64,000 nucleotides of DNA from Bradyrhizobium sp. AZCC 1693 (GCF_036924745.1 NZ_JAZHSD010000001.1:3720001-3784000); one strand, 5' to 3'; shown: positions 26,753-36,232, counted from the stretch's first letter. Translations and numbers: made by a program. The notes: a model not told the origin generated them from the sequence alone.

Positions 26753-27529
26753 TCACCCCACCGGCGCAATGATCCGCCGGTAGAGATGCCAGGTGGTGTG
26801 GCCGAGCACCGGCAGCGTCACCACCAGGCCGAGGAAGTACGGCACCGCCGAGACGGCAAGCAGGACTACGATGAGGGCGGCCCAGCCGATCATCGGCAGC
26901 GGGCTCATCACTACCGCGCGCACGCTGGTGATCATCGCGGTGACGAAATCGACGTCGCGGTCGAGCAATAGCGGAAACGACACCACGGAGAGCGAAAACA
27001 GGATCAGCGACAGCGCCGCGCCGACCGCGTTGCCGATGGCGAGAAACAGCAGCCCTTCGTTGGTGGTGAGCACCACCGTGATGAACTCGCGCAGGCTGGA
27101 GAACGAGGCGTTGAGCCCGAGCAGCAGCGCGATCAACAGCCGCACCTGGTACATCCAGATCACGAAGACGAACAGCGTGACGAACGCCATCCAGCCGATC
27201 TCGCTCCGCGTCCGCACGGTGGCCGAGATCGCGCCAATCGAAATCGGCTGCCCCGCTTCGCGCCGCCGGCTGACCTCGTAAAGGCCTGTGGCGACGAACG
27301 GGCCGATCATCGCGAAGCCGGCGGCGAGCGGATAGGCCAGATAGATCATCCCGAACGCGGTCAGGCAAAGCACGATCGCGATGCCGCCGGCGGCATAGAA
27401 CGCGCCGAAGGCGAGGCCATAGAGCGGCACCGCCTGAAAATCCCGCAACCCCTGGCTCAGCGCTTCGGCGATGTCGGCCGCCGATATGCGCCGCACCACG
27501 GGATCGACCTTGCCGGAGATCGATGTCAT
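26753..27529 (-). CDS. DUF2189 membrane protein
   Basis: A 258-residue inner-membrane protein with about six helices. The N-terminal ALSQGLRDFQAVPLYGLAFG and the following YPLAAGFAMIGPFVATGLYE are characteristic of DUF2189. Function unknown. I set the start at 27529 because GGAGGGA lies 4 to 10 bases upstream; the frame extends 9 codons further back. Its promoter region carries the palindromic element at 27634. Confidence 0.88.
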   Translation of the reverse strand: MTSISGKVDPVVRRISAADIAEALSQGLRDFQAVPLYGLAFGAFYAAGGIAIVLCLTAFGMIYLAYPLAAGFAMIGPFVATGLYEVSRRREAGQPISIGAISATVRTRSEIGWMAFVTLFVFVIWMYQVRLLIALLLGLNASFSSLREFITVVLTTNEGLLFLAIGNAVGAALSLILFSLSVVSFPLLLDRDVDFVTAMITSVRAVVMSPLPMIGWAALIVVLLAVSAVPYFLGLVVTLPVLGHTTWHLYRRIIAPVG

Positions 27530-27633
27530 CGATCCCTCCGTTTGTTTGCTGCGCATTGAGGCAGGGCGGCAAGGAAGATGTGTTGATCTCGGTCAACATT
27601 TGAGCGGAAGCGGCTAGGCACGCTCCCTCGGTG

Positions 27634-27754
27634 GTCGTCCCTGCGAACGCAGGGACCCATACGCCGCGGCGGCCGTTTTGAACAATGCTGGTCGACGACT
27701 TGTGCGCAACAACAAAGGTCGGTGGTTATGGGTCCCTGCGTTCGCAGGGACGAC
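27634..27754 (+). repeat. palindromic paired repeat element (best-preserved copy)
   Basis: The 121-base element has perfectly inverted arms: GTCGTCCCTGCGAACGCAGG-GACCCATA at left and TATGGGTCCCTG-CGTTCGCAGGGACGAC at right. Each arm is itself a palindrome (CCCTGCGAACGCAGGG). Between them are CGCCGCGGC and a variable spacer. This copy defines the family also found at 5334-5455 and, split, at 685-2164. Confidence 0.8.
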
Positions 27755-27806
27755 GGCGAGGGTTGTGCTCCCTCCTCATGGTGCGGGGATTGTAGTCGAT
27801 CGCTTG

Positions 27807-28250
27807 TCAGGACCGGGATACGAGCAGCAGGGCGACAACAAGATTTGCCATGAATAGCATCGCATCGATGGCAAAAATCCGAAGCATCGGGCCCCTCAAC
27901 ACGGGCCAATACGCCACCCCGACCCGTCCGCCGCGCATCAGGACCGGGAGGTTGTAGGCGAACTGGCTGAAGTGGCACGCGGCAAAGAACAGGAACAACG
28001 CAAGCTGCGCGTCGTCAGCCTGAAAGAAGGGCGGCCGGAACAACAGGAGATACAGGGACAGAAGGCCGATCGGGAGATTGATCCCGCCGAGAAAGGCCAC
28101 GCTGGCCGACAAGGTCGGAGCGATCGGATTTCCGCGCTCCTCCCGCGGCACCAGGATCTTCAGCGTGTTGCCCTGGGCGATGCCGAACTGGATGAAGGCC
28201 GCGCCAAACCAGAGCGTGTTGAGGAGCAGGATAAAGTCCGAGAATCGCAT
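27807..28250 (-). CDS. four-helix membrane protein of unknown function
   Basis: The 147-residue product has four hydrophobic segments (FILLLNTLWFGAAFIQFGI, LSASVAFLGGINLPIGLLS, QLALFLFFAACHFSQFAYNL, IFAIDAMLFMANLVVALLL). I do not recognise the family. It starts 2 bases after the stop of the NTF2-like gene, so they form an operon. The frame stays open upstream across the neighbour; ATG 28250 is chosen because the membrane segment begins there. Confidence 0.75.
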   Translation of the reverse strand: MRFSDFILLLNTLWFGAAFIQFGIAQGNTLKILVPREERGNPIAPTLSASVAFLGGINLPIGLLSLYLLLFRPPFFQADDAQLALFLFFAACHFSQFAYNLPVLMRGGRVGVAYWPVLRGPMLRIFAIDAMLFMANLVVALLLVSRS

Positions 28251-28252
28251 GG

Positions 28253-28621
28253 CTACTTTCCGTAGAACGCCTCGCTGCGCACCACACGGCCGGCGCCGTC
28301 GAAGTCCATGAACTCGCTGGCGCGGCTTTCGCCCAGTTGCCACCACACCGTCAGGCGCGCGATCGTATCGTCCCAGCTCCAGCTCAGGATTTTCAGGTCC
28401 GCGCTCTCGATGCCGCCGTAAGCCCTCTGCCAGTAGGCGCGGATGTTCTCGGCGCCTGGGACTACCGGGGATTCCGTCAATTTGAGCGCCAACGGGCTGC
28501 GCATCTCGGCGTTTTCGGCGAAGTGCGAAACGACCGCGTCGATATCGACCTTGCGCCAGTTCGCGCACCACGCCTCGACAAAGCGTCCGGCCGCCGCGCG
28601 GTCCATTGTCTGTCCGCTCAT
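28253..28621 (-). CDS. NTF2-like / SnoaL-like protein
   Basis: A 122-residue cone-shaped-fold protein: AGRFVEAWCANWRKVDIDAVVSHFAENAEMRSP at the N-terminus, then ENIRAYWQRAY, LSWSWDDTIARLTVWWQL and the closing DFDGAGRVVRSEAFYG. This matches the nuclear-transport-factor-2-like superfamily, which includes small isomerases, dehydratases and binding proteins. No catalytic pair can be named with confidence. It is the first gene of an operon with the four-helix membrane protein. Confidence 0.85.
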   Translation of the reverse strand: MSGQTMDRAAAGRFVEAWCANWRKVDIDAVVSHFAENAEMRSPLALKLTESPVVPGAENIRAYWQRAYGGIESADLKILSWSWDDTIARLTVWWQLGESRASEFMDFDGAGRVVRSEAFYGK

Positions 28622-28703
28622 GCTTGCGCCCTCCCTCGGTGCAACTGCGGAAGAGATGACACAGGGCGACTATCACGTCAACTATATTGACCTGAGAAAA
28701 CTG

Positions 28704-29174
28704 TCAGTTGTTGTCGGCAATGACCCCCATGACGGCCATCCAGGCGGCAGCGCCGGGTGGGCCGACACGATCGAACGCCTCGCGCAGAACCTTGCGCTCA
28801 TGGCCCGATGCCCGTTGCTCAATGCGTTTTCCTGCTTCCGTCAGCCGCAGCAATTTGGAGCGATGCTGCTCGGGCGACCGCTTCGATGTCAGGAGTTTAC
28901 GTTGCAGCAACAGGTTTAGCGGCCGATTCACGGCTTGCTTGGATATGCCGAGCACCTCGATCAGCGCGCCGATCGAGATGTCGGGCTGTCGCGCAACCAC
29001 GTAGAGAATGCGATGGTGCGGACGTGAGAGGCCGAGCGTGGCGAGATACTGGTCGGCCGAGAGCGTCATGCCGCGCCAGCCGTAATACATGAGCTCAAGC
29101 GCCGCATCCAGATCGTGGAACTTCGTGAGCGAGGCGCGATGCAAGCCCGCAGCGCGCTTGGCAGCTTTCTTCAT
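28704..29174 (-). CDS. MarR-family transcriptional regulator
   Basis: A 156-residue winged-helix regulator: LGLSRPHHRILYVVARQPDISIGALIEVLGISKQAVNRPLNLLLQRKLLTSKRSPEQHRSKLLRLTEAG contains the helix-turn-helix and the wing. The basic N-terminus (MKKAAKRAAGL) is unusual. It probably dimerises and represses nearby genes; the acyl-CoA synthetase gene ends 18 bases upstream of its start in the same direction, and the NTF2-like gene lies just downstream. The effector is unknown. Confidence 0.9.
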   Translation of the reverse strand: MKKAAKRAAGLHRASLTKFHDLDAALELMYYGWRGMTLSADQYLATLGLSRPHHRILYVVARQPDISIGALIEVLGISKQAVNRPLNLLLQRKLLTSKRSPEQHRSKLLRLTEAGKRIEQRASGHERKVLREAFDRVGPPGAAAWMAVMGVIADNN

Positions 29175-29192
29175 TTGCCCCTCGAACCAATG

Positions 29193-30803
29193 CTAGCCCA
29201 GTGCCCGCAATTCGCGCCGCAACACCTTGCCCGTCGCCGTCATCGGCAGCGTCTCGGCAAACTGCACGAAGCGCGGGTATTCGTGGGCGGCGAGCTGCAC
29301 TTTCACGAATTCCTGGATCTCGCGCGCCAGTTCATCGCTCGCCGCAAAGCCCGGGCGCAGCACGATCCATGCCTTGATCGACTCGGTGCGGATCGGATCT
29401 GGAATGCCGACCACCGCCGACATCGCCACCGCCGGATGCTTCATCAGCGTGTGCTCGATCTCGGACGGGCCGACGCGATAGCCGGCGGTGGTGATGACGT
29501 CGTCCTCGCGGCTGACGTACCAGAAATAGCCGTCCTCATCCTGCACGCCGAGATCCCCGGTCAGCAAGAACTCGCCGGCGTATTTTTTCGCGGTCGCTTC
29601 CGGATTGCGCCAATATTCGATCATGGTGCACGGACAGGGCTGGCGCACACCGATGATGCCACGCTGTCCTCGCGGCAACTCCTCGCCCTTGTCGTTGACG
29701 ATGCGCACGTCGAAGCCCGGCGTCGCCTTGCCCATCGAGCCGGGACGGATCGGAAACAGTTTTGAATTACTGCCGATTACCAGATTGCATTCGGTCTGGC
29801 CGAACACTTCATGCGCGTCGATGCCGAAGGTGTCGCGGACCCAGTCCAGCAATTCGCCGCCGAGCGATTCACCGCCGGTGAAAATGCTGCGGAGTTTTAC
29901 ACCCGGATGCTTGACGTTTGCCTGCCGCATCAGCTTTAGCGCTGTCGGCGGCAGGAACACGTTGCGGATGCCGTGCTCGGCCATCATTTGCATGGCCGCC
30001 TGTGGCTCGAATTTTCGCGCGCGATGCCCGACAATCGGCACGCCATGATACCAGAAGGCGAACAGCGCGTTGATCAAGCCGCCGATCCAGGCCCAGTCGG
30101 CCGGCGTCCACATCAGGTCGCCGGGTTTTGGCATGAAGTCGTGGCACATCTCGACATTCGGCAGATGGCCGAGCACCACGCGATGGGCGTGCAGCGCGCC
30201 CTTCGGATTGCCCGTCGTGCCCGAGGTGTAAATGATCAAGGCGGGATCATCCGCCGAGGTATCGACGGTGGGGAACACATCGTCCGCCGCCTCGATCGCC
30301 GGCCAGAAAGGTTTTGCGCCGGCATGCGCGATGCTGGTGGTGACGTAGATATCCTGAAGATAGGGCAGCCGGTCGCGAATTTTCGTGAGCTTCTCCCAGC
30401 CAGCCTCGTCGGTAATGATGGCCCTGGCACCGGAATTCGACAGGCGGAATTCCAGCGCGTCCTCGCCGAACAGCGCAAACAGCGGGATCGAGATCAGGCC
30501 GGAGCGAAACGCCGCAAGATGCGCGATCGGCAATTCCAGCGACTGCGACAGGAACACCGCGACACGGTCGCCGCGCGAGAGGCCATCGGCCTTCAGCACA
30601 TTGGCGAAACGGCGCGACATCTCGGCGACCTCGTCGAACGAGGTGCGCGTGGTGGCGCCGTCCTCATCGACATAGATCAGCGCCAGCCGGCCCGTACCGT
30701 CCGCATGCCGGTCGCAGCACGCGGTCGCCATGTTGAAGCGATCGGGAATATCCCAGCGGAAGTTGCGGTAGAGTTCGTCGTAGGTCGAGGCTTCGGTTAG
30801 CAT
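29193..30803 (-). CDS. AMP-dependent acyl-CoA synthetase
   Basis: A 536-residue adenylate-forming enzyme that activates a carboxylic acid to acyl-AMP and then acyl-CoA. Visible motifs: P-loop IIYTSGTTGNPKGALHAHR, the A5 motif FGQTECNLVIGSN, the hinge region LLTGDLGVQDEDGYFWYVSREDD, and the C-terminal catalytic lysine in MTATGKVLRRELR. It resembles acetyl-CoA-synthetase-like medium-chain enzymes (VDEDGATTRTSFDEV). The acid substrate cannot be read. It is followed closely by the marR gene. Confidence 0.92.
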   Translation of the reverse strand: MLTEASTYDELYRNFRWDIPDRFNMATACCDRHADGTGRLALIYVDEDGATTRTSFDEVAEMSRRFANVLKADGLSRGDRVAVFLSQSLELPIAHLAAFRSGLISIPLFALFGEDALEFRLSNSGARAIITDEAGWEKLTKIRDRLPYLQDIYVTTSIAHAGAKPFWPAIEAADDVFPTVDTSADDPALIIYTSGTTGNPKGALHAHRVVLGHLPNVEMCHDFMPKPGDLMWTPADWAWIGGLINALFAFWYHGVPIVGHRARKFEPQAAMQMMAEHGIRNVFLPPTALKLMRQANVKHPGVKLRSIFTGGESLGGELLDWVRDTFGIDAHEVFGQTECNLVIGSNSKLFPIRPGSMGKATPGFDVRIVNDKGEELPRGQRGIIGVRQPCPCTMIEYWRNPEATAKKYAGEFLLTGDLGVQDEDGYFWYVSREDDVITTAGYRVGPSEIEHTLMKHPAVAMSAVVGIPDPIRTESIKAWIVLRPGFAASDELAREIQEFVKVQLAAHEYPRFVQFAETLPMTATGKVLRRELRALG

Positions 30804-30825
30804 GGCCTTGGCGTTTCCGTCTTTC

Positions 30826-30960
30826 CGTCATAGCCGGGCATAGTAGTCTGCTTTTGCGCAGACTACGTACACTTGTCTGCTCTGCGCTCCCGGCCATCCA
30901 CGTTCTTGCTTTGTCGTAAGTTTAAGGACGTGGATGCCCGGGACAAGCCCGGACATGACG
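30826..30960. repeat. interspersed repeat, CGTCATAGCCGGGCA...AAGCCCGGACATGACG type
   Basis: The borders are inverted (CGTCATAGCCGGGC and GCCCGGACATGACG). Inside is a perfect hairpin GTAGTCTGC-TTTT-GCAGACTAC and paired CCATCCACGT / ACGTGGATG. Same family as 18316-18482 and 37446-37523. It lies between the acyl-CoA synthetase and oxidoreductase genes. Confidence 0.65.
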
Positions 30961-30987
30961 TGGAGAGACGTTTTTGTCGCCCCTGAC

Positions 30988-32514
30988 TCAAGGCGCCCGC
31001 GCCTTCTCCATCGCAAGCTCAGCCTCGAGGCTTGCGACGTCGCGATAGATCGAGGCGACCGCGAGCACGCGGCCACGGCTCTTGTACTGCAGCAGGCAAT
31101 CCTTGCCGGCGATGTCGCCGTCGACGGCGATTTCGTCCCATTTCTCGGCGTGACCGACATAGTTGATCGGCACGTCGTAGTGCTGGCTCCAGAAGAACGG
31201 CACCGCATGGAACGGCTCGCGCTGCCCAAGCATGTTTCGCGCCGCGGTCTGGCCCTGGCGCTCGGCCACCACCCAATGTTCGACGCGAATGGTCTCAAGG
31301 GAATGTGGATCGGGCCAGCGCGCAATGTCGCCAGCGGCGTAGACGCCGGGAACGCTGGTTTCCAGATAGGCGTTGACGGTGACGCCCCGATCGATCGCCA
31401 GCCCGGCCTGCTCGGCCAATCCAAGACGGGGCCGCACGCCGACGCCAACCACGACGATATCGGCCTCGATCGCGCCGCCGCTTTTCAACGTCGCGCGCTT
31501 GCCGTCGATCGCGGTGACGGTGTCGCCGAGATGGAAGATGACGCCATGCTCTTCATGCAGGGCGCGGACGAAGTCGCCCATCTCGGGCCCCAGCACGCGC
31601 TCCATCGGCCGCTGCTCCAGCCCGACGACGTGAACCTCGATATTTCTGGCGCGCAACGAGGCAGCGGCTTCGAGCCCGATAAAGCTCGCGCCGATCACGA
31701 CCGCGCGCCGGGCGCCATCGGCCAATGCGATGATGGCGCGGGAATCGGCCAGCGAGCGCAGCACGTGCACATGGGACTGGTCCGCGCCCGGTATCGGCAG
31801 GTGCACCGGCTCCGCGCCGGTCGCCAGCAGCAAGCGGTCGTAGGGGATGGTTTCGCTGCCAGCCGTGACGACATGGCGCGCGCTGGTATCGATTGAGGTG
31901 ACCTCGGTGTTGAGCCGCAGGTCGATCTTCACCTCGGTGTAGAATTCATCCGGCCGCAGCGGCAGCCAGTCCTCCGGCGCGCTGCCGGCGAGATAGTCTT
32001 TTGACAGGTTCGGCCGATCGACCGGCGCTGCGGCGTCATTGCTCAGCATGACGATGCTGCCGCGATATTCCTGCCGCCGCAGCATCTCGGCTGCGGCAAA
32101 GCCCGCCGCGCCACCGCCGACGATCACGATCCGGCCGGGCGCGTCGGTGGCGCCCTTCACCCGCGGCTTGGGCTGTTCACGCTTCTCCCGAACGAAGATG
32201 CGGCCATCTTCGAGCTCGACCTTCCAGACCGCGACCGGACTGAGCGCCGGCGCCCTTGTGGCTTCGCCGGTGCGCAAATCGAAACAGGCGTGATGCCAGG
32301 GACAGCGGATGCCCTCCCCGGTCACGAGGCCTTCGGCGAGCGGCCCGTGATAATGAGTGCAATGCGCGCCGATCGCAAAAATCTCGGAGCCCGAACGCAC
32401 CAGCAACACTTCATCCTCGCCGACATGGCCGAGCAAGGTCTCATCGGCGAACTCGGACAGGGTTATGCCCTTTGACAGATCGGGACCGGCGGGTGGCGCT
32501 TGCTGGTCGGCCAT
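30988..32514 (-). CDS. Rieske-fused FAD/NAD(P)-dependent ferredoxin reductase-like protein
   Basis: A 508-residue fusion. Residues 1-110 are a Rieske [2Fe-2S] domain with CTHYHG and CPWHHACF supplying the Cys-His ligands. Residues 125 onward are a two-Rossmann flavoprotein: FAD motif IVIVGGGAAGFAAAE, NAD(P) motif AVVIGASFIGLEAAASL and the GVYAAGDIARWPD FAD segment. This layout is that of AIF3-like or dioxygenase-reductase-like proteins. It would shuttle electrons from NAD(P)H; the acceptor is unknown. The start is 33 bases after the folE stop, so both may be on one transcript. Confidence 0.9.
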   Translation of the reverse strand: MADQQAPPAGPDLSKGITLSEFADETLLGHVGEDEVLLVRSGSEIFAIGAHCTHYHGPLAEGLVTGEGIRCPWHHACFDLRTGEATRAPALSPVAVWKVELEDGRIFVREKREQPKPRVKGATDAPGRIVIVGGGAAGFAAAEMLRRQEYRGSIVMLSNDAAAPVDRPNLSKDYLAGSAPEDWLPLRPDEFYTEVKIDLRLNTEVTSIDTSARHVVTAGSETIPYDRLLLATGAEPVHLPIPGADQSHVHVLRSLADSRAIIALADGARRAVVIGASFIGLEAAASLRARNIEVHVVGLEQRPMERVLGPEMGDFVRALHEEHGVIFHLGDTVTAIDGKRATLKSGGAIEADIVVVGVGVRPRLGLAEQAGLAIDRGVTVNAYLETSVPGVYAAGDIARWPDPHSLETIRVEHWVVAERQGQTAARNMLGQREPFHAVPFFWSQHYDVPINYVGHAEKWDEIAVDGDIAGKDCLLQYKSRGRVLAVASIYRDVASLEAELAMEKARAP

Positions 32515-32547
32515 ATCTTCCTCCGCTATGTCTTGCTCCGCTCGCGT

Positions 32548-33165
32548 CTACGTCGCCATTCCCAGAAATTCCTGACGGGTCAGCGCATTGTCGCGAAAGC
32601 AGCCCAGCATACGGCTGGTCACGAGATCGGTGTCCGGCTTGTGCACGCCACGCGTCGTCATGCAGTGGTGCGCCGCCTTGATAACGACGCCGACGCCCTG
32701 CGGTTTCAAGACGTCGTTGATGGTGTTGGCAATTTGCGCCGTCATTTTCTCCTGAATCTGCAGGCGCCGCGCATAGACGTCGACCACGCGCGCCAGCTTG
32801 CTTATGCCCACCACGCGGCCATTTGGAATGTAGGCCACCCAGGCCTGACCTGTGATCGGCGCCATGTGATGCTCGCAATGGCTCTCGAAACGGATGCCGC
32901 GCAGCACGATCATCTCGTCATAGCCCTCGATCTCCTCGAAGGTCCTCTCCAGGATCTCGACCGGGTCCTCACCGTACCCTGCGAAGAATTCCTCGAACGA
33001 GCGCGTTACACGCGCCGGCGTCTCACGCAGGCCGTCCCGTTCGGGATCTTCGCCGGTCCATCGGATGATGGTGTGCACGGCCGACTCGACCTCGGCCCTG
33101 CTCGGCCTCTGGATCTCGGACAGCGACGCTCTTGCGCGATCCAGCGCATGTACGTTCGGATTCAT
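32548..33165 (-). CDS. folE: GTP cyclohydrolase I
   Basis: A 205-residue enzyme converting GTP to 7,8-dihydroneopterin triphosphate, the first step of folate synthesis. Signature stretches are [31 protein letters not shown] with zinc-binding Cys and His, [16 protein letters not shown] and [11 protein letters not shown] with the second zinc Cys, so it is the zinc-dependent type. The start at 33165 has GGAAAGG 7 bases upstream; the upstream 18 codons are excluded. The downstream Rieske-FAD gene is close and co-directional. Confidence 0.95.
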   Translation of the reverse strand: MNPNVHALDRARASLSEIQRPSRAEVESAVHTIIRWTGEDPERDGLRETPARVTRSFEEFFAGYGEDPVEILERTFEEIEGYDEMIVLRGIRFESHCEHHMAPITGQAWVAYIPNGRVVGISKLARVVDVYARRLQIQEKMTAQIANTINDVLKPQGVGVVIKAAHHCMTTRGVHKPDTDLVTSRMLGCFRDNALTRQEFLGMAT

Positions 33166-33455
33166 TGAGATGCCTTTCCAAGACGATTGCCAAGGGAGTT
33201 TGAACCTATTGGATGTCACGTCGGCGGAAAGGTTCCCGATCGCGGACGGTCCTCCCGCTTCAGCCGCGGCAATGTGTGCCGAGGGGTCCGCTTACCGGCC
33301 GGGTGCAGGCATGGTATCAAGACTTGCTGGAGGACCGCCTGAACGCATTGCGGTCATTCGCTGGACGCCGTGTTTCGCTTAAGCGGCTGATCGGTCGAAT
33401 CCTCTCGCTGCGCTCAAGCGGTCGACGCGAAGCGTGGACCGACGGGAGCACAATC

Positions 33456-34187
33456 ATGAAAACGTTGCTGCTGGTGCTTTCCATGGTTGCCGGCGCGCGG
33501 GATGCGACCGCGCAGGAGGACGCACAATGCGTCCGCGAACGCGCCGCCATGGTCGAAACCATCAAGGACTACGCCCGGTCCCACACCGTTGTTTCGGGAC
33601 AGCAGGGTTTTTCGGAGCGGGTCCTTGAGGCCATGGGGCAAACCAAACGCCATCTGTTCATTCCCGAGCGATCCTGCTCGATCGCATACGCGGACATGCC
33701 GGTTCCGATCGGCCGCGGCCAGACCATATCGCAGCCATTCATCGTGGCCTTGATGACAGCGTTGGCAGAGGTCGCGCCCGATCATGTCGTGCTCGAAGTC
33801 GGTACGGGTTCGGGCTACCAGGCCGCCATCCTCGCGCACCTCGCGCGAAAGGTCTGCACCATCGAGATTATCCCTGCATTGGCCGAGGCCGCCACGAAAA
33901 CACTCAAAGACCTTGGGTATGACAATGTGAGCGTCAGGCTTGGCGACGGCTATGCTGGCTGGCCCGAATGCGGTCCGTTTGACGCCATCGTGGTGACCGC
34001 CGCGCTCGGGGAGGTGCCGCCGCCGCTCATTGAGCAGCTTAAAGTGGGCGGCCGGCTCGTCATGCCGGTGGGAGGTTACGGCACTCAGCACCTTACGGTC
34101 GTCGAGAAGATCGCCCCTGAAAAGACAACAACGCGCGCCGTCGCCCCCGTGCGGTTCGTGCCCTTCACGCGCTCACCGAGCCGGTAA
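33456..34187 (+). CDS. pcm: exported protein-L-isoaspartate O-methyltransferase
   Basis: The 243-residue protein has a signal peptide (MKTLLLVLSMVAGARDATAQ) before a complete PIMT core: TISQPFIVALMTALAE, SAM motif LEVGTGSGYQAAILAHLA, DGYAGWPECGPFDAIVVTAA and a C-terminal VPFTR. It methylates damaged isoaspartyl residues so they can revert. Most PIMTs are cytoplasmic, so the signal peptide points to a periplasmic version. The start at 33456 has GGGAG 8 bases upstream; the frame runs on to 33213 without domain character. Confidence 0.9.
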   Translation: MKTLLLVLSMVAGARDATAQEDAQCVRERAAMVETIKDYARSHTVVSGQQGFSERVLEAMGQTKRHLFIPERSCSIAYADMPVPIGRGQTISQPFIVALMTALAEVAPDHVVLEVGTGSGYQAAILAHLARKVCTIEIIPALAEAATKTLKDLGYDNVSVRLGDGYAGWPECGPFDAIVVTAALGEVPPPLIEQLKVGGRLVMPVGGYGTQHLTVVEKIAPEKTTTRAVAPVRFVPFTRSPSR

Positions 34188-34209
34188 CGGCAGCCCGGAT
34201 GAAGCGAGG

Positions 34210-34665
34210 TCAGGACGACAATGCCGCCTTCACCATGCCGCTGGCTTTACCGAAATCCATCTGGCCGGCGAACTTTGCGCGCAGCACGCCGATCACCTTG
34301 CCCATGTCCTTCATGCCGCTCGCGCCGGTCTCGGCGATCGCGGCTGATATCACGGCCTTCATCTCATCCTCCGACATCTGCTTCGGCAGATAGGCCGAGA
34401 TGATCGCGATCTCCTCGCGTTCCTGCGCGGCAAGCTCGGCGCGGCCGCCCTTGTCGTAGAGCTCGACCGATTCCTGGCGCTGCTTGATCATTTTTTGAAA
34501 CACGCCAAGCAGATCGGCGTCCGACAGCGGCGGCTTGCCTTCCCCGCGCGCGGCGATGTCGGCGTTCTTGATGGTCGAATTGACCATGCGCAGCGTGGAG
34601 AGCTTTCGCTCGTCCTTCGCCTTCATGGCGTCCTTGACCGCGTTGTTGATGTCGTCGCGCAGCAT
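34210..34665 (-). CDS. GatB/YqeY domain protein
   Basis: A 151-residue cytoplasmic protein, all helical, opening MLRDDINNAVKDAMKAKDERKLSTLRMVNS and ending MKDMGKVIGVLRAKFAGQMDFGKASGMVKAAL. It equals the YqeY family, related to the tail of the tRNA amidotransferase subunit GatB and thought to bind tRNA. In many alphaproteobacteria it lies near carA or dnaG-rpoD; here carA is 1.6 kb away on the other strand. Confidence 0.93.
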   Translation of the reverse strand: MLRDDINNAVKDAMKAKDERKLSTLRMVNSTIKNADIAARGEGKPPLSDADLLGVFQKMIKQRQESVELYDKGGRAELAAQEREEIAIISAYLPKQMSEDEMKAVISAAIAETGASGMKDMGKVIGVLRAKFAGQMDFGKASGMVKAALSS

Positions 34666-34815
34666 TTTTCAGTCCTTCGGCTTTTCAGAGCCCTGATCTA
34701 GGCCGTCCCCGGCAATGAAACAATGCCAATGGCCCGTTTCTACAGTTCGTTGCTGATCCGCGTTGCCAAGTAAGAATTTCGGGCAGTATCCCAGTTTGAA
34801 TTGTTCGAAGAGCGG

Positions 34816-35256
34816 CTACCAGCAGGCCGTGTATACGTCGTCCTCGACCTCAGAGACGATTCCCGCATTGTCTGTCCGCCAATACACGCCCCAATCAACG
34901 ACGCAGACTATGACGGCGTCTTGAATGCGGGCGTAGCGGCGACCGAGGCCATGTGCCCCCTTGATTTCATAGCCGTGCTGCGCCAGCGAAGTCAGCAATT
35001 CGGTTTCTGGGATGCCGGTCGGAAACGCGGCACGGACGCGCTGGCGATAAACGTCTTTCCCGTCAGGCAGCCCATGTCGAAAAAAGCCTGCAGTGATGTC
35101 ACGAATAATAGGTGGGCGGCCAAACCAACACAAAGCCTCCAGTCCAGCTACGACGATCGCCATACACAGCAAGAGTATTGCCACTCCTGCGGCGCACTTA
35201 CGCGCCAGTCCCCGCAGGGCATAAAAACGGGACCTAGCTACCTCTTGCTCCGTCAC
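34816..35256 (-). CDS. membrane-anchored hypothetical protein
   Basis: The 146-residue product has one N-terminal transmembrane helix (AAGVAILLLCMAIVVAGLEAL) and a roughly 100-residue outer domain ending in ARIQDAVIVCVVDWGVYWRTDNAG and an acidic tail. I do not recognise it. The region around it (34670-35370) is visibly less GC-rich than its surroundings, which suggests acquired or relaxed sequence. Start ATG 35256 follows GGCGTG, with no strong ribosome binding site. Confidence 0.55.
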   Translation of the reverse strand: MTEQEVARSRFYALRGLARKCAAGVAILLLCMAIVVAGLEALCWFGRPPIIRDITAGFFRHGLPDGKDVYRQRVRAAFPTGIPETELLTSLAQHGYEIKGAHGLGRRYARIQDAVIVCVVDWGVYWRTDNAGIVSEVEDDVYTACW

Positions 35257-35366
35257 GCCTGATGGTTCTCCTAGTGGTTCGCGGACTTTACAACAAGCGC
35301 GATGCTGGAATTTAAAACTGAAACACTACCGAAGAGACAAAGGGCGCACTTACAAGTTTAATGATA

Positions 35367-36068
35367 TTAGCCCTGCAGCCATTCGACCAGTGCGTCCGCG
35401 GTCGCCTCAGGCTGTTCCGGCTGCGGCAGGTGACCGCAATTGGGCAGGATCACGAGCTTTGCGTTGTGAAGGTTGTCGGCCATCTCGACCGACAGCGCGT
35501 TCGGGATGGTGTTGTCCTCGTCGCCCGAAAGCACCAGCGTCGGGCATTTGATCGCCGCCAATATCGGCCGAGAATCCGGCCGGCTGATGATGGCCTCCTG
35601 CTGGCGCACGAAGCCTTCCGCCCCGACATCTTCGCCCATGTCGTAAATGAGCCGGCGCAGGTCCGCATCCTCGCGGCGCGACGGGTGGACGAAGCCGCGA
35701 AACAGCTCGTCCAGCACGGCGCGGTATTCGCCGCTTTTCGCACGCGCCATCATGGTTCGGCGGCGGGCGGTCGCCTCCGGCGTATCGGGCCGTGCCTGGG
35801 TGTTGAGCAGCGCCAGTTTTGCCACCCGCTCGGGCGCCTGCCGCATGACCTCGAAGGCGATATAGCCGCCCATCGAATGGCCGGCGAGCGCGAAGCGCGG
35901 CGGCGCCTCGGCCAGAATCCGCCGCGCGATCAGGGCCATATGGTCGTCGCGGATGTGGTTGGCGATCGTCACCGGGCCGAACCGCCACAGTGCCGGCAGC
36001 ACAGGGGCATAGATCCGCGGCGAGCTGACCAGGCCGGGGACGAGCAGGATCGGCATCGAATTGTCCAT
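35367..36068 (-). CDS. alpha/beta hydrolase
   Basis: A 233-residue alpha/beta-hydrolase with the nucleophile elbow GHSMGGYIAFEVM (Ser), an acid in VLSGDEDNTIP and the catalytic His in PNCGHLPQPEQP. Oxyanion-loop residues LLVPGLVSSP are near the start. Substrate unknown; size fits esterases or lactonases of the family. The start at 36068 is chosen for the fold and the upstream GGAG; the 40 upstream in-frame codons are excluded. It is divergent from carA. Confidence 0.88.
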   Translation of the reverse strand: MDNSMPILLVPGLVSSPRIYAPVLPALWRFGPVTIANHIRDDHMALIARRILAEAPPRFALAGHSMGGYIAFEVMRQAPERVAKLALLNTQARPDTPEATARRRTMMARAKSGEYRAVLDELFRGFVHPSRREDADLRRLIYDMGEDVGAEGFVRQQEAIISRPDSRPILAAIKCPTLVLSGDEDNTIPNALSVEMADNLHNAKLVILPNCGHLPQPEQPEATADALVEWLQG

Positions 36069-36232
36069 GCCCGGCTCCGGATTGGGGGCAAAAGCTCGCA
36101 AAAGTGTGGAAAAGCCCCGTCTAGGGCCGCGGAACCGGCTGTCAAATATGCGGCAAACGCATGTGAATCCCTTGCTTTTCTTGGCCATCCGGCTTTGACG
36201 CGCAGGGGCGCTTGCGACTATGAAGTGCGCTC

